A DNA stretch of 48,886 nt from Chloroflexota bacterium (GTDB taxonomy: Bacteria; Chloroflexota; Limnocylindria; Limnocylindrales; CSP1-4), in contig JADDQH010000013.1 in the NCBI GenBank assembly GCA_016781485.1, positions 1 through 48,886 of the forward strand, in the 5' to 3' direction. This document shows positions 27,965-37,038 of the stretch, in pieces; position 1 is the first letter of the stretch, and the number at the start of each line of letters is the position of its first letter. A program made the position numbers and the translations under genes. The notes beneath the pieces were generated by a model that was given only the letters and a program-made list of their open reading frames with translations, did no database searches and had not been told where the DNA came from.

Positions 27965-28685
27965 ATGGAGGTGGGATTGGCTCTCGCTGGCGTCTTGTTG
28001 GACCTCGACGGAACCTTCGTGCTGAGCGTCGACGCACACGCACTCGCGTGGGTCCAGGCCTTCGCGGAACACGGGTACGAGGTCGAGTTCGACCGCGTCC
28101 GACCACTCATCGGGATGGGGGGCGACCGCGTGATCCCAGCGCTCGTCCCCGAGCTCAACGATGAGGAACCGCCCGGCAAGGACATCTCGTCACGCCGCAA
28201 ACAGCTGATCCTGGAGCGATACATGCCGCAGCTCGCGGCCGCGCCCGGCTCGCGCGAACTGGTCACGCGGATGAAAGATGAGGGCCTGCGGACGGTGGTC
28301 GTGAGCTCCGCGACGAACGGAGATCGAGCGGCTGCTCAAGATCGCAGGGATCGAGGATCTGGTGGAGGAGACGACGTCGGCGATGGACGCGGGATCCTCG
28401 AAGCCCGCACCCGACAGCGTTCAGGTCGCGCTCCAGAAGGCGGGCCTGCGGCCGGACGAGGTGCTGATGCTCGGGGACACCCCGTACGACATCGAGTCGG
28501 CGGGTAAGGCGAACGTCGGCCTCATCGCGTTGCGGTGCGGCGGGTTCCCGGACGAGACGCTCGAGGCGGCGCTCGCGATCTACGACGACCCCGCTCACCT
28601 CCTGCGCGAGTACGCGTCCTCACCACTCGGCCGACGCGAGACCGGGGTCCCGAGCGGGGCGGTGACGGCGGCCGAGATCGAGTGA
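27965..28685 (+). pseudogene. HAD-family hydrolase, apparently frameshifted near 28317-28325
   Basis: Frame 1: MEVGLALAGVLLDLDGTFVLSVDAHALAWVQAF...LRTVVVSSATN; then another frame: EIERLLKIAGIEDLVEETTSAMDAGSSKPAPDSVQVALQKAGLRPDEVLMLGDTPYDIESAGKAN. Confidence 0.8.
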
Positions 28686-28698
28686 ACCGAAGATCCGC

Positions 28699-29250
28699 GT
28701 GCCGGTCCTGACCGAGCTGCCCGCGTGGGGGAAGGATGGGATGCTCAACGTCGTGGTCGAGACGCCGAAGGGGAGCCAGAACAAGTTCGACTACGACGAA
28801 GAGCTCGAGCTCTTCCGGTACGGGAAGTCGCTCCCCGCCGGCTCGCAGTTCCCGTTCGACTTCGGCTTCGTGCCGTCCACGCGTGGCGACGACGGCGATC
28901 CTCTCGATGTCCTCGTGCTCATGGACGCGCCCGCGTTCCCCGGCTGCCTGGTCGCCGCACGGCTGCTCGGCGTCCTGGAAGCGGAGCAGACCGAACGCGA
29001 CGGTGAGACGACGAAGAACGACCGCCTGGTCGCCGTGGCGGAAAAGTCACGGCAATACCGCGACGTCCAGGCGCTCGACCACCTCGCCCCGACACTCCTG
29101 GACGAGATCGAGCACTTCTTCGTGTCCTATAACGAGCAGGACGGAAAGACGTTTCGGCCGCTCGGTCGATCCGGGGAAGGACGGGCGCGGCAGATCGTGG
29201 AGGAGAGCGTCTGGGGCGGTTCGCGGAAGGCCGACGACCGATCCGAGTAG
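28699..29250 (+). CDS. ppa: Inorganic pyrophosphatase
   Basis: NKFDYDEELELFRYGKSLP...FPFDFGFVPSTRGDDGDPLDVLVLMD. Confidence 0.9.
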   Translation: MPVLTELPAWGKDGMLNVVVETPKGSQNKFDYDEELELFRYGKSLPAGSQFPFDFGFVPSTRGDDGDPLDVLVLMDAPAFPGCLVAARLLGVLEAEQTERDGETTKNDRLVAVAEKSRQYRDVQALDHLAPTLLDEIEHFFVSYNEQDGKTFRPLGRSGEGRARQIVEESVWGGSRKADDRSE

Positions 29251-29277
29251 CCTCCGCCGGAGCGCGCGGGAGGTCCC

Positions 29278-31536
29278 TCAGTGGACGACGGGCAGACTCC
29301 GACCGTTGGAGCCGTCCTTCGGCAGGCTCGCGGCGAGGATCTCGGCGATGTCCTGGACGCCGACTTCGCGCGCGTCCGCGCGGGTCTCGCCCCAGCTCGC
29401 GAGGCCGTCGCGCATCATCACGAGGCAGAAGGGACAGGCGGTGGCGACTCCCTCGGCACCCGTTTCCAGCGCCTGCCTCGAGCGCTCCGTATTGATCCGC
29501 GTCCCGCGGTCCTCTTCCATCCACATCCGGCCCCCGCCGGCTCCGCAGCAGAAACTGTTCTTGCCGTTCCGCTCCATCTCGCGCAGCTCCACGCCGGGGA
29601 CGGCGGAAAGCACCGCACGCGGCTGCATCACGACGTCGTTGTAGCGGGTGAGGTAGCACGAGTCGTGGAACGTCAGCGAGCCCGAGCGGGCGTTGTCCGG
29701 CCTCAGCCTCCCCTCCTCCACCAGCCGCGACAGGTAGACGCTGTGGTGCACCACCTCGTAGTGGCCGCCGAACTGCCCGTACTCGTTCCCGATGGTGTTG
29801 AAGCAGTGCGGGCAGGCCGTGATGATCGTCCTGGGGCGGTAGTTGTTGAGGGTCTCGACGTTCGCCGTCGCAAGCATCTGGTAGACGTACTCGTTCCCCA
29901 TCCGCCGGGCGGGATCCCCTGAGCAGCTCTCCTCCTGGCCGAGCACGGCGTACCGGATCCCGGCGGCGTTGAGGCAGGTCACGACGGCACGCGCGACGCG
30001 GCGGTTGCGGTCGTCGAAGGAGGCGGCACACCCGACCCAGTAGAGGCAGTCGAGTGCTCCGACCGCGTCCCGCCCACCCTCGGCGACGACCTGCGCGGCC
30101 GTTGGCACCTCGAACGGGAGTCCCTTCGTCCAGTCCAGTCGCGTGGTCTGCGGCTGTCCCCAGATGTTCGAGTAGCGCTCCATGTTCGTGAACGACGCGG
30201 TCAGCTCGGGCGGGAACCGGCTCTCCTCCAGCACGAGGTTCCGGCGGAGGCCCATGATCTTGTCCACGTGCTCGATGAGCACTGGACACGCCTCGACGCA
30301 GGCGCCGCACGTGACGCAGTCCCAGACCGCGTCGTACGGGATCGCGGTATCGACGATCGGCTTGGCGAGCGCCTCCGCCGCCACCGAGCGCGCGCCCGCG
30401 AGGCCGTTCCCGTCGCTGATCGTCGTGGCCCTGCCGGCCGACGTACCGCCCGTGACGGCGGTCGGGCCCGATCCCACTGGTCCATCCGCGGCTGGTAGAG
30501 CGCTCGGGTCCGGCGCGAGACGGCTGGCTCCGTCGGCGGGTCGGATGAGCGGGATCTCGGGGAGGCGGAGACCCGGGACGAGTGGCACGCCGTGCTCGGC
30601 CTCCACCGTCATCTCCCGGATGCCCATGATCATCGTCTTCGGGTTGAGCGGCTTCCCGGTCGCCCACCCGGGGCAGGCGGCCTGGCAGCGGCCACACTCC
30701 GTGCAGGTGAAGCCGTCGAGCAGGTCCTTCCAGTGGAGGTCCTCGATCGTCTTGACCCCGAAGCGCGCGGTCTCGGCCTCCAGGTCCATCGGCTGGAGCT
30801 CCCCGCGCGGACGGAGACGACGGAACGCGGTGTTGAAGAAGACCGTGACGATATGGAGGTGCTTGGAGCGAGGGAGGTAGACGAGGAAGCCCGCGACGAG
30901 CCCGATGTTCGCCCACCAGGACAACGCGAACAGCGGTTGCAAGAGATCAGGCGGCACCAGCCGCCCGACCAGACCGGCGAGCGGGGCGGCCACCACTGCC
31001 CACGCGGCGTCCGGGTCCCCGAAGCGCGCGATCCGGAAGGCCTCCGCGAGGATCTCGGTCGATACGACCCCGCCGATGAGCAGCAGGATCGTCAGCCCAT
31101 CGCGGGAGAGCGTCAGCCGCTTCGGCCTGCTCACGAGCCGGCGGAACAGCGCGTAGCCGACGGCGACCAGCACGCCCAGAGCGAGCACGTTCTGGAGCGT
31201 GATCAGGAGCCTCCACAGCCAGCCGTCGAACGGCCAGGCGAGGACCGCGTGGACGAGCCCGAACGTGACGCGGTCCGCCGTGCCGACGGTCAGGATCACG
31301 AAGCCCCAGAAGATCGCCGCGTGGAGGAGACCCGCACGGAGGTCGGTGAACATCCGGACCTGCGCCAGCGAGTACACGATGAGCGAGCGCAGCCGTGACT
31401 CGGGGTGGTCGGTCACGGTGACCGGCTGGGCCGTGGCGAAGACCCGTAGATGGCGAGCCATCTGGAGTGCGAAGATGACCGCGGACACAGCGAACAGAAC
31501 GGGCGCGAGGGGGTAGAGCGGGACCTGCTGGAGCAT
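29278..31536 (-). CDS. Membrane-bound (Fe-S) heterodisulfide reductase-like oxidoreductase (candidate ETF:quinone oxidoreductase)
   Basis: N-terminal multi-TM, CTECGRCQAACPGW and CVTCGACVEACPV clusters, CCF-type cysteine motifs (ESCSGDPARR, CCGAGGGRMWMEE). Confidence 0.88.
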   Translation of the reverse strand: MLQQVPLYPLAPVLFAVSAVIFALQMARHLRVFATAQPVTVTDHPESRLRSLIVYSLAQVRMFTDLRAGLLHAAIFWGFVILTVGTADRVTFGLVHAVLAWPFDGWLWRLLITLQNVLALGVLVAVGYALFRRLVSRPKRLTLSRDGLTILLLIGGVVSTEILAEAFRIARFGDPDAAWAVVAAPLAGLVGRLVPPDLLQPLFALSWWANIGLVAGFLVYLPRSKHLHIVTVFFNTAFRRLRPRGELQPMDLEAETARFGVKTIEDLHWKDLLDGFTCTECGRCQAACPGWATGKPLNPKTMIMGIREMTVEAEHGVPLVPGLRLPEIPLIRPADGASRLAPDPSALPAADGPVGSGPTAVTGGTSAGRATTISDGNGLAGARSVAAEALAKPIVDTAIPYDAVWDCVTCGACVEACPVLIEHVDKIMGLRRNLVLEESRFPPELTASFTNMERYSNIWGQPQTTRLDWTKGLPFEVPTAAQVVAEGGRDAVGALDCLYWVGCAASFDDRNRRVARAVVTCLNAAGIRYAVLGQEESCSGDPARRMGNEYVYQMLATANVETLNNYRPRTIITACPHCFNTIGNEYGQFGGHYEVVHHSVYLSRLVEEGRLRPDNARSGSLTFHDSCYLTRYNDVVMQPRAVLSAVPGVELREMERNGKNSFCCGAGGGRMWMEEDRGTRINTERSRQALETGAEGVATACPFCLVMMRDGLASWGETRADAREVGVQDIAEILAASLPKDGSNGRSLPVVH

Positions 31537-32201
31537 CAGCCGGAGCCCGTGGGCGGGAGCTCTCTGGGCGGCCCCGAGAGGATCGACCCCGGTTCGGCGC
31601 CGCTGCTCCCACCCCCCGTGTCGTCCCGTTCGCCGCTCTCGGGCCTGTCCGCGGCGTTTCGGTCACGGCCGGGGTCATCACCTCCGGTCGTGTCGTCATC
31701 TCCGTGCCGGCCCGAGTCGTCGGCTGCGGCGCCGGCCAAAGGCGGGTGCGGACCCGCGTCACCCCCCAGCGTCGCGAGGGCGTGATCGAGGAGCGGTGTG
31801 ATGGCCTCGAACGATTCGACCGCCCCGCGCTCGCTGCCGGGTAACGCCACGACGAGCGTCCGACCGAGGACGCCCGCCAGCGAGCGGGACAGCACCGCAA
31901 AGGGGGTCGATCGTCGGCCCTCCGCCCTCATCACTTCGCCGAACCCCGGCACCTCGTAGTCGAGTAGTTCATGGAGCGCCTGAGGGGTGACGTCGCGAGG
32001 CGCGAGCCCCGTGCCTCCGGTGCTCACGACGAGGACGTGGTCGCGAGCAGCGCCACGGACCGCGGCAGCGATCAAGCGACGCTCGTCCGGCACGAGGCCG
32101 CGGGTCACGTCGAAACCCAGCGCCGTCAACCGCGCGGCGAGCGCAGGACCACTCGAGTCGGTCCGGACCCCATGCGTGACGCCGTCACTGATCGTCAGCA
32201 C
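31536..32201 (-). CDS. MoaB/MogA-family molybdenum cofactor protein with disordered C-terminal tail
   Basis: LTISDGVTHGVRTDSSGPALAARLTALGF, VVSTGGTGLAPRDVTPQALHELLDYEVPGFGEVMRAEG. Confidence 0.88.
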   Translation of the reverse strand: MLTISDGVTHGVRTDSSGPALAARLTALGFDVTRGLVPDERRLIAAAVRGAARDHVLVVSTGGTGLAPRDVTPQALHELLDYEVPGFGEVMRAEGRRSTPFAVLSRSLAGVLGRTLVVALPGSERGAVESFEAITPLLDHALATLGGDAGPHPPLAGAAADDSGRHGDDDTTGGDDPGRDRNAADRPESGERDDTGGGSSGAEPGSILSGPPRELPPTGSG

Positions 32202-32231
32202 GAATGCCCTGCGGATCCCAGTCCTCCTCGG

Positions 32232-32879
32232 TCAACCCGTCCGCTTCGGTCCGCGGAAGCCCCTGGGCCGTGTCGTTCCCGACCGGCCGGCCGGCCGGCG
32301 CACGCCGGTGCGAGCCGGCCGACTGCCGCTCTCCGATCCCCTCCCGTCACCGTGGACCTCATCGCTCGTGTCGTCCGCCCTGCGCCAGTCGCCCGAACGG
32401 CCGCCCGACTTCTCGAGCAACCGGACGGTCCTGATCTCGATCCCACGGTCTACGGCCTTGAGCATGTCATAGATCGTGAGCGCGGCCACCGACACCGCTG
32501 TGAGGGCCTCCATCTCGACGCCCGTCGGCGCAACCGTCGCGGCCCTCGCCTGGACGATGAGCGCACTCGCCGCCCGGTCGGGCCTGATCTCCACCGTCAG
32601 GTCGGTGAGCGGGATCGGGTGGCAGAGCGGGATGAGCTCCGCCGTCCGCTTGCCGCCCATGACTCCCGCGAGCTCGGCGACGGTCAGCACGTCACCCTTC
32701 GGGTTCAGTCCGTCGATCACGAGGCTCAACGTCTCCTGGTCGACAGTCACCTCGGCCTCCGCGACCGCGCGGCGCGGTGTCGACTGCTTCTCGCTCACGT
32801 CGACCATGCGCGGCCGGCCGCTCCGGTCCACGTGGGTAAGGCGTCGCCGGTCGGCGCGCGTCCGCGGCTCGTGCATCAA
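32232..32879 (-). CDS. moaC: Cyclic pyranopterin monophosphate synthase MoaC
   Basis: MVDVSEKQSTPRRAVAEA, GGKRTAELIPLCHPIPLT, GVEMEALTAVSVAALTIYDMLKAVDRGIEI. Confidence 0.95.
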   Translation of the reverse strand: MMHEPRTRADRRRLTHVDRSGRPRMVDVSEKQSTPRRAVAEAEVTVDQETLSLVIDGLNPKGDVLTVAELAGVMGGKRTAELIPLCHPIPLTDLTVEIRPDRAASALIVQARAATVAPTGVEMEALTAVSVAALTIYDMLKAVDRGIEIRTVRLLEKSGGRSGDWRRADDTSDEVHGDGRGSESGSRPARTGVRRPAGRSGTTRPRGFRGPKRTG

Positions 32880-32888
32880 TCGATCGCC

Positions 32889-34199
32889 TCAGCAGTCATG
32901 GTCCAGCTCCCAGACCTCCACCTCGGTGCCTGCCGGCAGGCCCTCGTGCTCCTCGGGGATGACTGCCAGACCGTGGGCGAGTGCGAGCGCCGAGAGGACG
33001 TGCGATCCCTGACCGCCCGCGAGCCTGGCCACTCGGCCATCGGGTCGTTCCGGGTCCGGCTCGAGGGCGACCCGGAGGAAGGCACGGCGTCCCGCCGACT
33101 TGGAAACGGGCTCGGCGAGACGAGCGGTCAGCCGCCGCCTCCGGAACGGGTCGGCGTGACCTGCGAGTACCCGGAGCACGGGCCGGACGAACAGCTCGAA
33201 CGTGACGAAGCTGCTGACCGGGTTCCCGGGCAACCCGAACAGAAGGACGTCGCCCTCGCGGTGGGCTCGAGGCGCGCGCCCGAACGCGAGCGGCTTGCCC
33301 GGTTGCACCGCCACGCGCCACAGGTCCATCCGGCCGACCGCGTCGAACGCCTCCTTCACCACATCGCGGGCGCCGACGGAGACCCCGCCGCTGACGACGA
33401 CGACGTCGGCCCAGGAGAGCTGCTCCCCGATCGCGGCAAGGACCTCCCCGAGCGTATCTGGCAGGGGCGGGAGCGTCCGCACTTCTGCCCCTGCGGATCG
33501 CGCCTGTGCCGCGAGCGATGGAGAGTTGCTGTCATGGATCTGCGCCGCGCCGAGAGGGCGACCGACCGGGACCAGCTCATCGCCTGTCGACAGGACGGCC
33601 ACCCGCGGTCGACGATGGACGGGCACGAGAGCGTGCCCCGTTGCTGCGAGCAGGGCAACGGCTGCAGGACGGATCGATTTCCCCCGGTCGTGGACGCGGT
33701 CGCCTCTGTGCACATCGCTCCCAGCCCGGCGGACGTGCGCGCCTCGCTCCGCGGGCTCGCGGACGGCGACGACATCAGGAAGCTCGGCGATCCCCTGTTC
33801 CGCGTCCGTCTCCTCGAGCGGTACGACGGCGTCGGCTCCCGCCGGGAGCACCGCACCGGTGAGGATCCTCATCGCGGTGCCGGGACCGACACCACCGGCG
33901 GGAGCGTGGCCCGCGGCGACGTCGCCAGTGACCGTAAGGAGGACGGGGCGATCAGGGTGAGCACCGCGCACGTCTTCCGCCCGCACCGCGAACCCGTCCA
34001 TCGCCGTGTTGTCCCAGGGGGGGACGGTCACGAGGGCGTCGAGCGGGTCCGCGACCACGAGCCCGACTGTGTCCTCGAGCGGCATCGATTCGACCGGCAA
34101 CGGGTGGAGGCCATCGAGCATCCGCTCCAGGGCCGCCTCGAGCGACAGGAGCACGCCGCCAGCGGACACCCCGGACCCTGTCGGCGTCTCGACGACCAC
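32889..34199 (-). CDS. moeA: Molybdopterin molybdenumtransferase MoeA
   Basis: VPPWDNTAMDGFAVRAEDV, GTAMRILTGAVLPAGADAVVPLEET, VVVSGGVSVGARDVVKEA, LFGLPGNPVSSFVTFELFVRP; GTG start at 34199. Confidence 0.95.
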   Translation of the reverse strand: MVVETPTGSGVSAGGVLLSLEAALERMLDGLHPLPVESMPLEDTVGLVVADPLDALVTVPPWDNTAMDGFAVRAEDVRGAHPDRPVLLTVTGDVAAGHAPAGGVGPGTAMRILTGAVLPAGADAVVPLEETDAEQGIAELPDVVAVREPAERGAHVRRAGSDVHRGDRVHDRGKSIRPAAVALLAATGHALVPVHRRPRVAVLSTGDELVPVGRPLGAAQIHDSNSPSLAAQARSAGAEVRTLPPLPDTLGEVLAAIGEQLSWADVVVVSGGVSVGARDVVKEAFDAVGRMDLWRVAVQPGKPLAFGRAPRAHREGDVLLFGLPGNPVSSFVTFELFVRPVLRVLAGHADPFRRRRLTARLAEPVSKSAGRRAFLRVALEPDPERPDGRVARLAGGQGSHVLSALALAHGLAVIPEEHEGLPAGTEVEVWELDHDC

Positions 34200-34201
34200 G
34201 A

Positions 34202-35368
34202 CTACGCCGCGAGCTGGGCCCGGGCGCGCAGGGCCCGGAACACTCCGTCCCGCGTCAGCAACCCGAGAAGCCGACGCCCCGTCTCCGAGTCGACGACGGG
34301 GATCGCGCTGACGCCTGCCTCTTCGAAGCGGCTGACCGCATCCCACAGCGGCTGTCGCGCGGTGATCGTGGCCAGCCCTTCCCCGCGGCTCATGACGTCG
34401 GTGACGCGCGTCATCGGCCAATCGGAACGCGGCACCTTGCTGACTTGACCGATCTCGATGGTGCCCACGAGGTCGCCATCCATCGTCACCGGGTAGAAGC
34501 TCGCCTGCCCGGAGAGGAGGTGCTGGTCGACGAGGGTATCGAGCGTCAGGTTCGGGCCGACGGCGGGGACGTCACGCTCCATGACGTCATCCACCGTGAT
34601 CCCCTCTACGAGCTTCTCGACCGCCACCCGGCGATAGCTCGTTTCGGCGGCCTGATTCAGGAACCAACCGATGAACGCGAGCCATAGCCCATTGATCCAC
34701 AGCCCGTTGTTCGCGTCACCGTTGAGGACCTGAAGGAACCCGTACGCGATCAGGAGGTACGCGAACGCTCGACCGACGAGCGTTGCGATCCGGGTCGCAC
34801 GCACGAAGTCCTTGGTGACCCCCCAGACGAGCGAGCGGAGGAGGCGCCCTCCATCCAGGGGGAAGCCCGGGATGAGGTTGAACAGTGCCAACAACATGTT
34901 GCTGCCACCGAGCAGGAATCCGAGTCCTGCTACGCCCTGGATCACCTCGTCGCGCGCGTTAGAGGCGGTCGCACCGAGCGTGAAGAAGACGCCCGCAAGG
35001 ACCAGGCTGGACAGCGGCCCGGCGACGGCCACGAGTGCTTCGCTGCGCGGGTTCGGCGCCTCCTGCTCGAGGTTCGCGGCACCTCCGAAGATGAACAGGG
35101 TGATCTCGCTGACCTTCATCCCCAGCCTGCGCGCGACCAGTGCGTGGGCGAGCTCGTGCACGATCACCGACCCGAAGAACAGCCCAGCCACGAGCGCGGC
35201 CACGACCCAACGGACGCCTGGCGAGAGGGGGAACGTGATCGGCGATCCACGGCTGCCGAGCAGGAACTGGACGAACACCAGGACCAGCGCGAAGACGATG
35301 AACCAGCTGACGTGGACGAGGATCCGAACGCCGAGGATGTGGCCGATCGGGATGGCGCCGCCCCTCAC
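34202..35368 (-). CDS. Site-2 protease (M50) family metalloprotease with CBS domains
   Basis: FGSVIVHELAHALVARRLG (HExxH), NLIPGFPLDGGRLLRSLVW, CBS pair at C-terminus; GTG start overlaps the upstream stop. Confidence 0.93.
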   Translation of the reverse strand: MRGGAIPIGHILGVRILVHVSWFIVFALVLVFVQFLLGSRGSPITFPLSPGVRWVVAALVAGLFFGSVIVHELAHALVARRLGMKVSEITLFIFGGAANLEQEAPNPRSEALVAVAGPLSSLVLAGVFFTLGATASNARDEVIQGVAGLGFLLGGSNMLLALFNLIPGFPLDGGRLLRSLVWGVTKDFVRATRIATLVGRAFAYLLIAYGFLQVLNGDANNGLWINGLWLAFIGWFLNQAAETSYRRVAVEKLVEGITVDDVMERDVPAVGPNLTLDTLVDQHLLSGQASFYPVTMDGDLVGTIEIGQVSKVPRSDWPMTRVTDVMSRGEGLATITARQPLWDAVSRFEEAGVSAIPVVDSETGRRLLGLLTRDGVFRALRARAQLAA

Positions 35369-36093
35369 GCTGGACCTCCCTCTCCGAGCGTCTGCAGTCG
35401 ATCCGCCCCGCGCCTCCCCCACCACCAGGCGGCGATCCCGGCGGTGATCGCGAGCGCGGCGAGGGCGGAGGCCGTCAGCTGCCAGAACGCGGTCGGATAG
35501 AGCTGGACGAGCCGCTGCGCGCGTGGGTCGAATGCCCAATTCCCGCCGGGGAAGAAGATCCGATGGAACAGCACGAACAGTGGCTCGAAGGCAACGAGCC
35601 CGATCAGCCCGACGACGGCCAGCACAGCCGCGAGCGTCGCACCGCCGCGGCTCATCGCACGCCAGACCCACGCCTCACGCCCTGCCCACGCGACGGCGAG
35701 CGCGAGCGCGAGGACGCTCACGAGGACGGCCACGAGGAACGCCCAGAGCACGACGCGAACGTCCTGCAGGTGCGACGCTTCGGAACGGTCGTAGAAGGGC
35801 ACGGAGCCGTCGGGCGCGGGGAACGCGAACGTCCCGGGCCCGAAGAGCACCTCGGAGACGGTGCGGTCAGAGAGGTGGTGGACCTGGGCGGACGGTAGCC
35901 CGAGGATCTCCGCGGAGCCGGCGTAGTCGAGCGCGGGATGGAGGTAGAGCGGCAGAAGGAGGATCAGGAGGGACGCGCCCAGGATCGTCAGGGCGGTCGA
36001 GAGTCCGATTGCCACCGCGAGCAGGCGCACGACGACGTTCTCCCTCGCCTCGCGGCCGGGAACGGAAGTGGCAGGCGCAGCGATCGTCCTCAC
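35365..36093 (-). CDS. TIGR01906/DUF1461 family membrane protein
   Basis: EPLFVLFHRIFFPGGNWAFDPRAQRLVQLYPTAFWQ signature with flanking TM segments. Confidence 0.8.
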   Translation of the reverse strand: MRTIAAPATSVPGREARENVVVRLLAVAIGLSTALTILGASLLILLLPLYLHPALDYAGSAEILGLPSAQVHHLSDRTVSEVLFGPGTFAFPAPDGSVPFYDRSEASHLQDVRVVLWAFLVAVLVSVLALALAVAWAGREAWVWRAMSRGGATLAAVLAVVGLIGLVAFEPLFVLFHRIFFPGGNWAFDPRAQRLVQLYPTAFWQLTASALAALAITAGIAAWWWGRRGADRLQTLGEGGPA

Positions 36094-36103
36094 GCCGCCG
36101 AGC

Positions 36104-36493
36104 CTACTCCTCCACGAGCGTCTGGGCCTGCTCCCACCAGCCCTCGACCCGCTGCCGGTCCGGCGGATCCAAGCCGAGTACTCGTGCGGCATCGTTGAGG
36201 CGCGTCTCGAGCTCTTCCGCGCTGATCGCGAGGAGGTCGGACAGGCCGAGGATCCCGGCCTGCGTGAACAACGCCTGCTCTTCCGCACCGAACGTGGCCA
36301 GGTTGAGCAGGAGCGCCTCGTCACGCCACAGGTTGATGTCATTGGTCGTCGCGTCGATCTGGTCGGCGAGGTACTGGCGTCGCCTGGACGTCTCGGAGAC
36401 CTCGAGCAGGAGTCCCGTCGTGAAGATGCCCTGCCGCTCCAGGCGTTGGAGGTAGATGAGCGGGGGTCGCTGCAGCTGCTCGATCGGTGGCAA
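36104..36493 (-). CDS. DUF4332-like helix-hairpin-helix protein
   Basis: IEQLQRPPLIYLQRLERQGIFTTGLLLEVSETSRRRQYLADQI...LGLSDLLAISAEELETRLND. Confidence 0.65.
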   Translation of the reverse strand: MPPIEQLQRPPLIYLQRLERQGIFTTGLLLEVSETSRRRQYLADQIDATTNDINLWRDEALLLNLATFGAEEQALFTQAGILGLSDLLAISAEELETRLNDAARVLGLDPPDRQRVEGWWEQAQTLVEE

Positions 36494-36508
36494 GTACGCG
36501 CCCTCGTC

Positions 36509-36955
36509 CTACGCCTGCTCGAGGGTCGCCTGGACGCTCAGCTCCACGTTGTTCTTGAGCGCCTGCGAGATCGGGCAGTTCTCCTTGGCGGCCTCGGCCG
36601 CGTCGCGGAACGCGGCGTCATCTGCGCCGGGTACGCGACCGCGGACCGTCAGCAGGCTCGAGACGACCCGCCACCCCGGCTCGAGCTTGTCGAACGTGAC
36701 CTCCGCCCCCACCTCGAGCCGTTCCGCGGGCGTCCCGGCCTTTGCCAGGTTGTTGGAGAGCGCCATCGAAAAACACGCCGCGTGGGCTGCGGCCAGCAGC
36801 TCCTCGGGGCTCGTCCGTCCGCCCGGATCCTCTGTCCGTGACCCCCAGCTCACGGGCATCGAGCTGAACCGCTCGCTCGTGCCCGAGCTCACCTCACCGG
36901 TGCCGGTCTGGAGGTCTCCCTGCCATACCGCCTGTGCGCGTCGGATCTGTGCCAT
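36509..36955 (-). CDS. OsmC family peroxiredoxin
   Basis: TSPEELLAAAHAACFSMALSNNLAKAG...ENCPISQALKNNVELSVQATL; start MAQIRRAQAVW at 36955. Confidence 0.93.
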   Translation of the reverse strand: MAQIRRAQAVWQGDLQTGTGEVSSGTSERFSSMPVSWGSRTEDPGGRTSPEELLAAAHAACFSMALSNNLAKAGTPAERLEVGAEVTFDKLEPGWRVVSSLLTVRGRVPGADDAAFRDAAEAAKENCPISQALKNNVELSVQATLEQA

Positions 36956-37038
36956 CGACCCTCGTCCTCGAAACCTTCGCCCTCGCGCCGCTTCCCCCGA
37001 CGGCCGTTTCAGCGCCCATCCTCCCACAGCCGCACCGG

